A stretch of 64,000 nt of DNA from Shewanella sp. MTB7 (lineage in GTDB: Bacteria; Pseudomonadota; Gammaproteobacteria; Enterobacterales; Shewanellaceae): the NCBI RefSeq assembly GCF_027571385.1, contig NZ_CP085636.1, positions 3,848,001 to 3,912,000 of the forward strand, written 5' to 3'. Made by a program: the position numbers and the translations under genes. Numbering within the stretch: the first letter of the stretch is position 1; each line of letters starts with the position of its first letter. Positions 16,625-26,592 of the stretch are shown here, one piece after another. The notes under the pieces were generated by a model, which worked only from the letters and a program-made list of their open reading frames with translations, did no database searches and was not told the origin of the DNA.

Positions 16625-19265
16625 ATGGCAAAAAGCGAAGATTTAAAGGTTAAGATCAGTCTACAGGATAAGCTCTCCAGTGGGCTTGGTAAGATTGGTG
16701 GCAACCTTGAGCAATTGAATCAACGCACCCTTGCCTTTCAAGAAAAGCTGCGTGGTAACTTTGACGATATGGTGGCGGGTGTGGGTACCGCCATGGGTGC
16801 CGGTGCCAGTATCTATGCGGCCATCATGCCTAATGTCGAACTTGAGCGCAGTTTACGTGCACTCAAGGCATTAGGCGTTGATGGTGAGCTGGGCGCAATT
16901 CGTGACTCTGCCCAGCAATTCACCAAAGACTTTGGCGGCACAAGCAGTGAATTTGTGAACCATGCTGCCACCATGAAACGCGCCATTGGTGATGTGAATG
17001 AGACTGAGCTGGCTCAAATCACATCGGCAACCGCAAAGCTTGCGAACGCAACGCGATCTGATGTGGCTCAGGTCAGCAAATACCTTGGCCGCTTGTACCA
17101 TACCTATCAAGATGAAGCCGATAAAATCGGTAAAGTCGATTTCATTTCTAACATGGCGAACATGACTGCCATTGCGGCCAAAGAGTTTGGTGTGTCAGCC
17201 GATGAAATGGCAGGCAGCATGGAGTCTATTTCTTCTCTGGCGAAAAACTATAATATTAGCCTGCCAGAGCAAATGGCCATTATGGGAGTGATCCAACAGA
17301 CTGAATATGGCGAAGGAGATGCATCATCTTTCTATGAAGCCTTTATCCGAGAAGGCAGTAAATTAGGTGAGTTAGGCATTAGTACGCTCGATGCTGAGGG
17401 GAAAATGCGGCCGATTCTAGACATATTAGATCAAGTAAAAACTAAGTTTGGCGATCTAAATAGTAGCGACTTTGAGTTGTTAGACCAAACTGCTGGTGAT
17501 GCAGGTATGGTACTCCAGACTTTGCTAAGACAGAGTGACAAGCTCGAGTCTTCACTGTCAAAAATGAACCTATCCAATGGCACTAACGAACTTGATGCCA
17601 TGGCCGCGCACCACACCGATGTGCTTAAACAACTCCAAGGCAGTTGGACTGCCTTTAGTGAGAATATTGGTCAGGCAGTCATGCCCGTTGTGACCGTTGT
17701 GGGCTCAGCACTTATTACCGGCATTGATTGGATCAATGACTTTACCCAAGCGTTTCCCCAGTTAACCACGGCAGTGATTGCTACCGTATTGGTTATCGCC
17801 GCGTTCACCACCGCCATTAGTCTTGGTAGCGCCAGTATTGCGATGATGCGTGTTGGCATGACAGCCATGTCGCCCGTACTTACATTAGTCCAATCGGTAT
17901 TATCAACCCTCACGGTAACCACTGGGCGCTACACGCTTGCCAATGTACTGAGTACAGCGAAAACGAAATTACTGACCGGTGCCCAATGGCTACAAACCTT
18001 ATCGACTCGGGCCCAGCTCTTTGCTTATGGGCAATTAATCACGCTGCAGATGACGGTCAGTAACGGATACACCTCAATGACACGGATGCTGCAAGGCTTA
18101 ACACTGGCCAGTATTCGCCAAGCCGCCGTCACGAAAACATTAGCCGCTGGCCAAGCCATGTTAAACCTGGTGATGAGCCTAAACCCGATAGGCTTATTGG
18201 TTGCGGGATTAGCGATTGGCGGCATGATGGTGATGCGCTATTGGGAGCCGATAAAAGCGTTTTTTGGTGGCTTTGTTGAGGATTACGGGCAACCGGCCTA
18301 TTTGATGCTTTTGCACCACTGGGCGCCGTATTTAGCTGGATTTGGGATTGTGTCACCGGTGTTTGGCAAGCGATGACCGGATGGTTAACGCCGCTGCAGT
18401 ATGCCAATGATGAACTCGCGGGTTTTGCCTCTACCGGTATGATGGTCGGCAGCATGATTGGGGATTTCTTCAGCGCCATCGGTGAGCGACTGATGAACCT
18501 GTTTAACGGTGTTATTTCACTGCTCAATAAGATCCCTGGCATTGAAATAGAACTGCCTAAAATCGACGCCCTCGTGCGTGATGATTCCACCATCACCCTA
18601 GAGCCTGCTAGCCCGATAGTGGCTGACAGCAATAAGACGCAAAGCGTTCAGCCGGTGTTATCTCCATTGATGCCAACTCAAACACCTGCTGCTATCAGCC
18701 CCACGGTGACAGAGTCCAACAAGGTGCAAAGTGTCCAGCCGGTATTATCTCCATTAATACCAACTCAAACACCTGCTGCTATCAGCCCCACAGTGGCAGA
18801 GTCCAACAAGGTGCAAAGTATCCCATCCATTATTCATTATCAGTACAACAATAATGAGAATAACACCGAAGTTGCACAAGCTCCGGCTCTGGCTCAGCCC
18901 GTGTTCCCAATGGAAAATATCGTATCGGCAAGCCCTGTTATCAAAGATGTAAACAAGGTGCAAAGCATTCAGCCCACGGTTAATCACAACGTCAGCAATA
19001 ATGATTATCACACTGAAATGATGGCGGCTATCGCGCCGGCTCAACCGGTACTCACTCAATCCATTAATACGATCCAGCACCTTGATCCTTAAAGCAAACA
19101 CTCAGCCCAGTTCCTCAACAAGGTATTTTAGAGGAGCAGCGCAAATACAGCATGCAACAACGCGCCTCTAACTCACTGACAACCGGTGATATTCATATCC
19201 ACAAAGCATTATCAGAATTTAGCTTATTGGGGCTTGATGAACAGAGGATGTTGACCATTGGATAA
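16625..19265 (+). pseudogene. Tail tape-measure protein, split by two frameshifts
   Basis: Joined, the pieces give a tape-measure protein of about 880 aa setting tail length. Piece one (16625 to about 18278) holds the SSGLGKIGGNLEQL N-terminus, FGVSADEMAGSMESISSLA and hydrophobic helices of the TP901/P2 gpT type. It then runs into a nonsense C-terminus. In another frame translation resumes as GLRATGLFDAFAPLGAVFSW and continues through the frame ending at 19092. A third frame then continues LKQTLSPVPQQGILEEQRKYS to the TAA at 19263. Each junction needs one missing base (near 18278 and near 19089). GGGG precedes the ATG at 16625. Roughly residues 660-800 carry Pro/Gln repeats with VQSVQPVLSP units. 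Confidence 0.82.
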
Positions 19266-19594
19266 ATACATTGATTGGCTCATTGAAGACGGTGGCCTCG
19301 TACTTGATGACGGCGGTCAGCCCATCCAAACCATGAACACTCTGTCCATTAGCCAGGATATCAAACACACGATTATGGAATCGGGTTTAGCCGTCAATTA
19401 CTAGGGATCGTAGCCGTACAGAGCGTGCCGATGTGTTAACGGAAATCGAATTACTGGTTGAGAATGATCTTCGCATTCAAGCCGGCAGCATTTGGGTGAA
19501 TGAAATAGACCATGAAACCTACCAATTAACAGCTACCGTCAATACGGGTGAGCCTATTACCTTGAATTTGGAATTGCATAATGAACGTGCCTAA
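19258..19594 (+). pseudogene. DUF2590 family phage protein, frameshifted
   Basis: A TTG at 19258, following AGAGG, starts DKYIDWLIEDGGLVLDDGG...QDIKHTIMESGLAVN and stops at 19402. The rest of the family, DRSRTERADVLTEIELLVENDLRI...INLELHNERA-like, reads in another frame to 19594. The expected GLAVNLLGDRS junction around 19396-19406 needs two extra bases or the loss of one. DUF2590 proteins lie between tape measure and baseplate gpJ in HP1-type phages, as here. The end overlaps the gpJ start by 14 bases. Confidence 0.7.
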
Positions 19595-20766
19595 AGTGGA
19601 TTTTAAGCAAGTGTTAGCTGAATCGGGAGTCCCCACAACGGATGCGGATATCACCGAGAGGTTAGCGCAGGCCGTTACCGCTGCTGGCAGTCAAATAGCG
19701 AACGATCGCGCCATGTCACCTTGGTGGAGACTGGTAAAAGCCGTGGTTGTCACCCCAACGATGTGGTTAACCAACACCTTGGTTGCTGAACATGTATTGC
19801 CAAACCTATTTGTGGCGACAGCGAAGAAGATTTATTTAGACTTAAAAGCCAGTGATATTGGACTTGAACGTCACCAAGACGAGTCCACATTGGGGCGGGT
19901 GCTATTCACAAAATTGGAGCCCACTGCCGTTATCATGGTTTCAGCCAATACCCTTATCGACACGGCCCCGATTAACGGTGTGGTGTTGTCATTAATAACC
20001 TTGCACGATACCCAAATAACGGCAGAGCAGCCCTCAAGCTTGATTGATTGTATGGCCACAGTGAATGGCCAGAACCATAACCTCTCTGCAGGATACTTTA
20101 ACCGGCTGCGTGTCCCCATTGAGGGCATAGCCTTTGTCAGCAATGAGCCCGATTGGATAACGCAGCCTGGTGCAGATGAAGAAACGGATGACGCACTGTC
20201 ACTGCGTATTCGTAACCGTTACGGCGCTGCCGGTCATTATCACATTGATGCCGTGTATCGAGATATTGTCGCCAATAGTTCAGGGGTGCGTGTTGATCAT
20301 ATTTACTTTGAGCATGATGCGCCCCGGGGGCCTGGTACCGCAAACTGTTATATTTTTGCCGATGTGGGTGATGTGCCACAAGCGAGCATTGATGCCGCAA
20401 ACGCTCATATCGCAAAGGGCTATCACGGCCACGGCGATGATATGCGTGTCATGGCAATGCCAAGCCAACCTATTGCATTAACGGCTTCATACTGGCCAGC
20501 ACCCACCGCGACAGCGTTACATGTCGCACAATTATCAGATGATATAACCCTGCGCATCCACGCCGCTTTTCGCCAGCACGGTGAGCTCAGTAGCATTAGC
20601 AGAGTGTGGCCGATGAGTACGTTTAGCTTGTCGCAGCTCATTGCTGAATGTCACAACGATGCCTCACTTAGGCGGTCTACGTTTTGTCGAAGACGACATC
20701 ATAAGCACCATGAACATCCCCGCTTTACAGTCTCTTACTCTTGAGAATGCTCACCATGAAGCATGA
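19581..20766 (+). pseudogene. Baseplate protein J family, C-terminus frameshifted
   Basis: Baseplate wedge protein (P2 gpJ/gp47 family) of about 395 aa. The main part is clear: ISNEPDW-like SNEPDWITQPGADEETDDALSLRIRNRY, followed by GVRVDHIYFEHDAPRGPGTANCYI. The open frame drifts after LIAECHNDAS into an Arg/His-rich tail and stops at 20744. In the next frame the proper ending GGLRFVEDDIISTMNIPALQ is found, finishing at 20766 and overlapping the gpI start in normal phage style. One inserted base near 20668-20670 explains it. Confidence 0.82.
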
Positions 20767-21325
20767 CGACTATGCCCCTACTGTCCCCCTAGCAAAAGCC
20801 CCATGGTGGATGGACGGTGAAACCTTGCCATTAACACCTAAGGAGCCGATGTTTTTAATTAGAGGGTTGCGAGTGTTTTGGCAAAAGTTAACACAAGTTT
20901 TACTGTTTCCCTTATCGCAACAAGATCCCTTGACCTGTCATATCCAAGTGTTGCATTTGCTCGCCTGGGAGCGGGGGGTGAAACAACTGTATCAAGAGCC
21001 AGATGCACTATTTAGAACGCGGGTGAAATACGCTTGGGCCAACTACCAAGATGCGGGCAGCGCCATCGGGTTTAAACAGATCTTTGAGCGCCTAGGTTTG
21101 GGGCACGTCACGATTAAGCAACGCCAACCCAATACCGATTGGGACGTGATCACCATTGAACTATCCGATAACGCTATCAGCGAAAACCAAGCGCTAGTCG
21201 CAACCATTATTCAGCTCTATGGCCGCACCTGCCGCCGCTATCGCTATGAAGTCACCCACCACGCATCGATACAGATCTATGCCGGATGCATCCATTTTAC
21301 CCATGACGTTTACGTCGCTAATTAA
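20756..21325 (+). CDS. Phage tail/baseplate protein, P2 gpI family
   Basis: Protein of 189 aa following gpJ, as in P2 (J-I-H). Recognisable from LLAWERGVKQLYQEPDALFRTRVKYAW, GSAIGFKQIFERLGLG and the later IIQLYGRTCRRYRYEV. It belongs to the baseplate wedge set that fixes the tail fibres. ATG 20756 is chosen because it overlaps the restored gpJ stop; 20741 in the same frame is less likely. Frame intact. Confidence 0.78.
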   Translation: MKHDDYAPTVPLAKAPWWMDGETLPLTPKEPMFLIRGLRVFWQKLTQVLLFPLSQQDPLTCHIQVLHLLAWERGVKQLYQEPDALFRTRVKYAWANYQDAGSAIGFKQIFERLGLGHVTIKQRQPNTDWDVITIELSDNAISENQALVATIIQLYGRTCRRYRYEVTHHASIQIYAGCIHFTHDVYVAN

Positions 21326-21337
21326 CGAGAGTGTTCG

Positions 21338-23776
21338 ATGAGTCAAAACATCATACCCACTGCATTTGAACAATACCGCCAACATTGTGAGCTCAACAAA
21401 ACTGCAGTCGTTCTCGACACCATTATTCTGGCAAACATTCCAGGCTTAGATCCTGAACAGCCCGTTGACCGCGATCAGATAAGCTATCTTGAGGATTGGG
21501 TGGTTCACCGCCATAAGCTTGAGGTAAACCAAATCACTGCGATCAATCACAATGCAGTGGCATATGCGCTACTGCTCGATACCCGCGTGGGCGACTTTAG
21601 TTTTAATGCTATGTTTCTGATCAACAGTATCGATAATGTTATCGCCATGGCGATATATAAGGGCGTTGAAGATAAGCTTGCCTCTACGCCTGGACAAACT
21701 GGCAACAGCATCGTTAAAACCATGATCATGCCATACAGTGGCGCAGCTGCGGCAACTCATATCAGTGTAAGTGAGCGGACATGGACCATTGATTATGCCA
21801 AGCGGCTCGCAGGCCTGATGCAAGATGAGCGCTTATCGAACATACAAAGTGTCGGCAATAGCGCCTTTGTCGGCGATGCGTTTCTCTTTCAAGATAATCA
21901 ACTCATGCCAGGCGTGGCTTATATCAAAGGCGTCAGGGTCGATACCGACGTAATGGCATTAATCCCTGATGCAAATAAATCGCTCATTATCATCGATGTG
22001 TGGCAAGCGGGTACTGCGACCGGCGCATGGGAAAGTGATTTAACCGTCATCCAGTCAATGATGAACCCGTTGACTATATTGATGAGGCAGGTGTACAGCA
22101 TTACTGCGCGGTACTTGCTGAGCGTCAAGGTGATCGTTGGCTTGATAGGCGGCAGCAAACGCTCTCGAGGAACATAAGCAGCATAACGATCCTCATACGC
22201 AGTACATCGCCAAAGTTCAAATCAGCCAAGATGACACGAATGATAATCCTGACACAGTGCCGAGCTCAGCGGTCACCGCAGGTTTGAAAAGCCGTTTAGA
22301 TTTGGCCATATCCATTGGTCAAGGCATGGTGCTCGATCTCGGGCCCTATGATGCATCCAGTGGCGAATATCCCCCTAAGCCTTACGTCACTGATAATGAT
22401 GGTAATGGTCAATTGGTCAGTGCTTTTTGGTTTGTCACCCAAGCGGGTGTGATTAACGATATTGGCTATGAGGTCAATGACAAAATCAATTATAGCCGTG
22501 TCACCGATGCGTTTTTTAAAACGGACAACACTGAGACACTGTCACTTTCTCAGGCTGAATCATTATTTGCCAGAGTCATGCACGATCATCAATGGGCACA
22601 GATCAAGGGCATACCTGTGCAAGCAACTCGCTGGCCATCATGGACAGAAGTATCAGGTAAGCCGCAACTACTATGCCACCGAGTGGCCATATCCACACAT
22701 GGGTACAAATCACAGGGATCCCTGTCTACGCAACACGCTGGCCGAGCAAGTCAGAGGTGGGCTTAAGTGTCGTAAATAACTGGGGAGCCACAGGCTCTGT
22801 AACAGATACGAGTGACGTGAAGTATGCAACGGCAGGAGCGGTACAACAGACATATGTTCACGCTACAGACGCAAGAAACAGGGCTATTAATGCCCACATA
22901 CGCGCAGATTCAGCTTACAATTTGGCATCAGGCAAAGCAAACGCAAGCCATGCCCACACATGGGGACAAATCTCAGGGATCCCTGTCTACGCAACACGCT
23001 GGCCGAGCAAGTCAGAGGTGGGCTTAAGTGTCGTAAATAACTGGGGAGCCACTGATTCTGTATCGGATACGAGTGACGTGAAGTACGCAACGGCAGGGGC
23101 AGTGCAACAAACATATGCCCACGCTACGGACGCTCGAACTCGGGCTATTAATGCCCACACGCGCGCAGATTCTGCTTACAGTTTGGCATCAGGCAAAGCA
23201 AACGCAAGTCATAGCCATACATGGGGACAAATCTCAGGGATCCCTGTCTACGCAACACGCTGGGCGAACAAGTCAGAAGTGGGCTTAAGTGCAGTAAATA
23301 ACTGGGGAGCTAGCACATCAGTAAGCTCGACTTCTACGACTACTTATGCAACTTCAAGTGCTGTTAAGGCTGCTTATGATAGAGGTACCGCAGGTATTAA
23401 CGCTGCTAATGGCAAAGCCGCTGCGATACACGAGCACCATAACCGAACGGTAAGTAAAACCACTCTTTGGTCAGGAGTCATTGCGTCGAGTGGCTCGACT
23501 GTATATACCTTATCTCAACCTTGGTCTAATTATGACGCAATTGCTGTAGTAGGAACAAATGATAGTGCAACTAAAGTCATCACTTCGCTTATCACTGTTG
23601 ATGAACTGAATGAAATATATGCCATTGCGGGGACATCTAAGCATATGGAACTCTTAAGGGGCTCTGAGATATATGCGTATTGGATCATGGCCGATACATC
23701 TAAAAAGAAATTTAGGATCTCATATGAAAATTCACGAGTATTAAAAATCATAGGTATTAATTACAGCTATAAATAA
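21338..23776 (+). pseudogene. Tail fibre protein, P2 gpH-like, broken by several frameshifts
   Basis: Receptor-binding tail fibre, about 813 codons in total. The N-terminal fragment (21338-22056) has the gpH attachment domain (LANIPGLDPEQPVDRDQ...). It continues after a missing base near 22057 as NDEPVDYIDEAGVQHYC. After another shift near 22160 it reads EEHKQHNDPHTQYIAKVQIS and runs to about 22650. At least one more shift near 22655-22700 leads into GIPVYATRWPSKSEVGL and the repeat region. The distal tip (about 23430-23776) is AT-richer and carries TLWSG and NYDAIAVVG, typical of fibre tips. A whole fibre cannot be made from the present sequence. Confidence 0.82.
22714..23310 (+). repeat. 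Tandem 261-bp (87-aa) repeats in the tail fibre
   Basis: The block starting at AGGGATCCCTGTCTACGC recurs at 22714, 22975 and 23236, exactly 261 bases apart. The first two copies are complete and the third is partial. Each encodes GIPVYATRW...EVGLSVVNNWGA...TSDVKYATAGAVQQTY...ANASHxHTWGQIS. Copies are nearly identical at DNA level, suggesting recent duplication. Confidence 0.85.
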
Positions 23777-23888
23777 GAAGTTGCTCAATGACCTACTATT
23801 GCCGGCTCCTGTCTAACACATTTATGTCACTAAAGTGTTTTCAGTTCAGTAGGTCAATCCTGCGTAAAATTAATTAAGACATATAACA

Positions 23889-24449
23889 ATGCAAATATTA
23901 CTCATCAACTCCCATCAACACACCTTTAACAGTGTGCGTATTCCTGCGGGACAATGGCATGCTTACATGCATGCTATTTTTGCTCACGATCTTCATGGTT
24001 TGTCTCGAAAACTAGCAGGATTTCAGGATGAGTACGGCTTCTCTTGGTGGAATAGCGAGGCTGCTCGAATCAAAGCGCTCCTCGAGCAAGATAATTTTTT
24101 GCAGCCAAGTAGACAGAGCAACTATTGGCGAAAAATGCCCTATCACCACAGCGTGTTTAGCCGTAAACAGCAATACAGCACAATTGCACTAGACGCTATT
24201 GCTGCCGAACCTAACCCCATAGCAGAACAATTGGCCAAACTTAAACATAAAATCGACACGGCTAAACAGCATCATCAAGCCATATTGGATCAAGCTCCAG
24301 GCACACATGAATTGTGGTCGTGGAAATCGGCAGGGAATGCCGTACAGCTTGAGCAATCCATCGCTTCAATGACCTTGCCGGCGCACAATTATTTTGTGGC
24401 CTGCGTCATCATCAACGCAACCCCTATTGCGGAGTTTGAAAGCCTATGA
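23889..24449 (+). CDS. Hypothetical phage protein after the tail fibre (186 aa)
   Basis: Unrecognised protein of 186 aa between the tail fibre and baseplate genes. It has a Trp/His-rich N-terminal half (IPAGQWHAYMHAIF, YGFSWWNSEAARIKALL) and a helical Gln/Lys-rich stretch (about residues 120-145). Not a typical tail-fibre assembly chaperone by eye. Its stop overlaps the next start, so it belongs to the late operon. Possible roles are tail-fibre assembly or baseplate, by position only. Confidence 0.6.
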   Translation: MQILLINSHQHTFNSVRIPAGQWHAYMHAIFAHDLHGLSRKLAGFQDEYGFSWWNSEAARIKALLEQDNFLQPSRQSNYWRKMPYHHSVFSRKQQYSTIALDAIAAEPNPIAEQLAKLKHKIDTAKQHHQAILDQAPGTHELWSWKSAGNAVQLEQSIASMTLPAHNYFVACVIINATPIAEFESL

Positions 24450-24931
24450 CCATTATGCTCACGCTCGATGGCGAAGGGATCCCTCTGGATAATATGACGC
24501 TCAGTGTGTCACAAACCCTCGCCGATACCGATGTTTCAGGTCGAAGTGCTATGGCTGACAGTGCCGAAGAAGGAGTGAAAGCCATGGAGCTCAAAGTCTC
24601 TGGACAACTGAGCTACACCAACGAGGCAACTGCCGCGCGACTGTTTGAGCTGAGCCGCATGACAGAAAAAGACGGCAGTCGAAAAGTATTTCGTATTGGC
24701 AACGGCACAGCAAGGATCATCAAGTGCCGTCAGGTCAAATTTGCAGGCACTCTCAGTTTATCCGAGCAAATCAATTTAATGGCATGGAATATCAGTTTTA
24801 CCTTACGTGAGGTAAAGAGTGTCGCAGAGCAACAGGAGAGTCGTACGCAAAGAGGAAGCAGCTCTGCCCAGCAAGTCGATCAAGCCCAGTTTCAACAGGC
24901 ACTGATTAGGTCGAATAAGGTGGCGCTGTGA
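24446..24931 (+). CDS. Probable baseplate/tail-tip protein (161 aa)
   Basis: Protein of 161 aa, starting with beta-rich MLTLDGEGIPLDNMTLSVSQTL and containing GNGTARIIKCRQVKFAG. Overlapping genes on both sides and position before two baseplate hub and spike-like genes suggest a baseplate component of HP1/K139-type phages. The Gln/Ser-rich tail may be flexible. Family recognition is weak. Confidence 0.55.
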   Translation: MTIMLTLDGEGIPLDNMTLSVSQTLADTDVSGRSAMADSAEEGVKAMELKVSGQLSYTNEATAARLFELSRMTEKDGSRKVFRIGNGTARIIKCRQVKFAGTLSLSEQINLMAWNISFTLREVKSVAEQQESRTQRGSSSAQQVDQAQFQQALIRSNKVAL

Positions 24932-25626
24932 GATTACATCAACAATTAAGACAAGGTGAGCGAGTCACCCCCATAGCCAGCATCAAAGCAATGCTCAGCA
25001 ATAACACCGCTGGACGAGCAGTTGTCACGGCGACCACAGCATTAAACGTTGGCCAGCTGCTATCAATCGAACTTGGATATGATGAAGTACGCACTTGGTT
25101 TACAGGGTTTGTCGAATCAACGGAACAAATGACTGCAGTGTATCATCGTGCAATTATACGTGAACCTGCCGCCATCCTCGCCAGCACCTTACCAATCTCA
25201 ATGGTGCATCCGACATTACAGCACTTACTCGATAACATAACGGCTCAAACCGGGTTGGTGTTTTGCTGCAGTGACATCGATGCAGCTAAGCAGATAGCCA
25301 ACATGACTCACGCCGGCACCGGCTACGCGCTGATGGCTCAACTGGGCATTATGTTCGCTATCAAGCGTTATACCTGGTTCAGTCAGCCAGATGGTTCTAT
25401 CTGGCTTGGTGATTGGGATGAATGCCATTGGGCAACACGCCCTATAGACTTAGACCCACGTCTTTACTCTGGCGAGAAAGTAGCGACTGGAGTGCAGATC
25501 CCCATGCTGCCCGCCGTGCGCCCTGATTGTATGCTCAACGGGCAACGAGTGGGGAACGTGCTGTTTGACGGTACCCAATTAACACTGCAATGGCACAAAA
25601 GGAGGGTGCCCCCCAGCGCGCTATGA
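24928..25626 (+). CDS. Probable baseplate hub protein (gpD/gp27-like)
   Basis: Protein of 232 aa of two-beta-domain type; WFTGFVESTEQM and IREPAAILASTLPISMVHPTL resemble late-control D/hub proteins, which form the ring on which the spike sits. Shorter than P2 gpD (about 390 aa). It overlaps its neighbours by four bases each and is followed by the spike-like gene, which supports a hub role. The assignment is by context and general pattern. Confidence 0.55.
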   Translation: MRLHQQLRQGERVTPIASIKAMLSNNTAGRAVVTATTALNVGQLLSIELGYDEVRTWFTGFVESTEQMTAVYHRAIIREPAAILASTLPISMVHPTLQHLLDNITAQTGLVFCCSDIDAAKQIANMTHAGTGYALMAQLGIMFAIKRYTWFSQPDGSIWLGDWDECHWATRPIDLDPRLYSGEKVATGVQIPMLPAVRPDCMLNGQRVGNVLFDGTQLTLQWHKRRVPPSAL

Positions 25627-26504
25627 AACAACAGTTTCCAGAATTGGCATCATTGACCCATTTGGCACTACTGGGCCGCGTGGTTGCGATTGGCGAAGCG
25701 GTTTCACCAGGACATATCCAAACTGCCTATCGGCCCGCATTTGGGGTTGATGTGCAGCTGCTTAATCCTGATGGCAGCGATAACACAGCAGTGCCGGTGT
25801 TTCGCAATGTTCCACTACCTGGTGCAACACATCATGGCCAAGGCCAATTTGCTTACCCTCAAACTGATTGTGTGGTTGAACTGGGCTTTGCGTTCGGCCA
25901 TACCCATCAGCCATTTGTGCGCACTATCTTGGGGCTGAACTGGTCAATGCCAGGCGTGGATTATGGTGACCATCTCACTCAGTTTAATGAAGGCTTCCAT
26001 CGAATCGACTCTGGCGGCAGTCAGCAACTTCATTCAGAGCAGGCAATCGCACTCATTAGTCAGGGAATGACGTTGAATACCGATCACCTTAATCAGACGC
26101 TAGGAGAGCATACGAGGCAAGTTGATGGGCATGATACTGAAAGCAGCTTAGGGCATCGTGTTATTCAGGCTAACATCTTATCCTTGCTTGGTTTGTCAGG
26201 GCTGCAGCTTGGCACAGACAAGGACTATGAGCTGTTAGCGAACGGTTCGTTGCTTGAGACCGTTGCTAACCTCAGGCAGTCTATTGCTAAAACTCATTGG
26301 GCTGGCAGCAAAGACACCAACATCTATCAACTCTTATTGCAGATCATGTCTGTGGTTGAAACCTTGGCCAAGACGGCCAGCAGTCACACACACACCTCTA
26401 GCAAGTCAGGAACGCCAACCAGCGCCCCACTTCAAGCTGGTGACTTCACCGGGCAATCATCTACAGCCAAGCAACTGCAAACCACGCTCTCCCCTCTTAT
26501 TTAA
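25623..26504 (+). CDS. Probable baseplate spike protein (gpV-like)
   Basis: Protein of 293 aa from ATG 25623, which overlaps the previous stop (ATGA); an in-frame ATG at 25590 is less likely. The N-terminal half looks like an OB-fold spike base (LGRVVAIGEAVSPGHIQ, VPLPGATHHGQGQF, GDCVVELGF-like). The C-terminal end SSHTHTSSKSGTPTSAP is the His-rich PAAR/gpV-type tip seen in baseplate spikes (HxH for an iron ion). Last late gene before a strong terminator. Confidence 0.7.
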   Translation: MKQQFPELASLTHLALLGRVVAIGEAVSPGHIQTAYRPAFGVDVQLLNPDGSDNTAVPVFRNVPLPGATHHGQGQFAYPQTDCVVELGFAFGHTHQPFVRTILGLNWSMPGVDYGDHLTQFNEGFHRIDSGGSQQLHSEQAIALISQGMTLNTDHLNQTLGEHTRQVDGHDTESSLGHRVIQANILSLLGLSGLQLGTDKDYELLANGSLLETVANLRQSIAKTHWAGSKDTNIYQLLLQIMSVVETLAKTASSHTHTSSKSGTPTSAPLQAGDFTGQSSTAKQLQTTLSPLI

Positions 26505-26519
26505 ACCAGTCTTTAAACG

Positions 26520-26549
26520 AATTAGGCACGCTCTACAGCGTGCCTAATT
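26520..26549 (+). terminator. Rho-independent terminator of the phage late operon
   Basis: Perfect 13-bp stem AATTAGGCACGCT / AGCGTGCCTAATT with loop CTAC, 15 bases after the spike gene stop, followed by GTTTGTG. Ends the long rightward structural operon. Confidence 0.85.
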
Positions 26550-26592
26550 GTTTGTGTGCCGTCATATCAAATAAAGCATGAAATCATCATAG

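Noticed and set aside
22714..23310. Repeat array considered as CRISPR
   Set aside because: The units are 261 bp, in frame and coding, without 20-40 bp repeat and spacer pattern.
23789..23877. 29-codon frame and inverted repeat between tail fibre and next gene
   Set aside because: Too short and without ribosome site; the 9-bp inverted repeat TGACCTACT/AGTAGGTCA with a 50-base loop is not convincing as a terminator.
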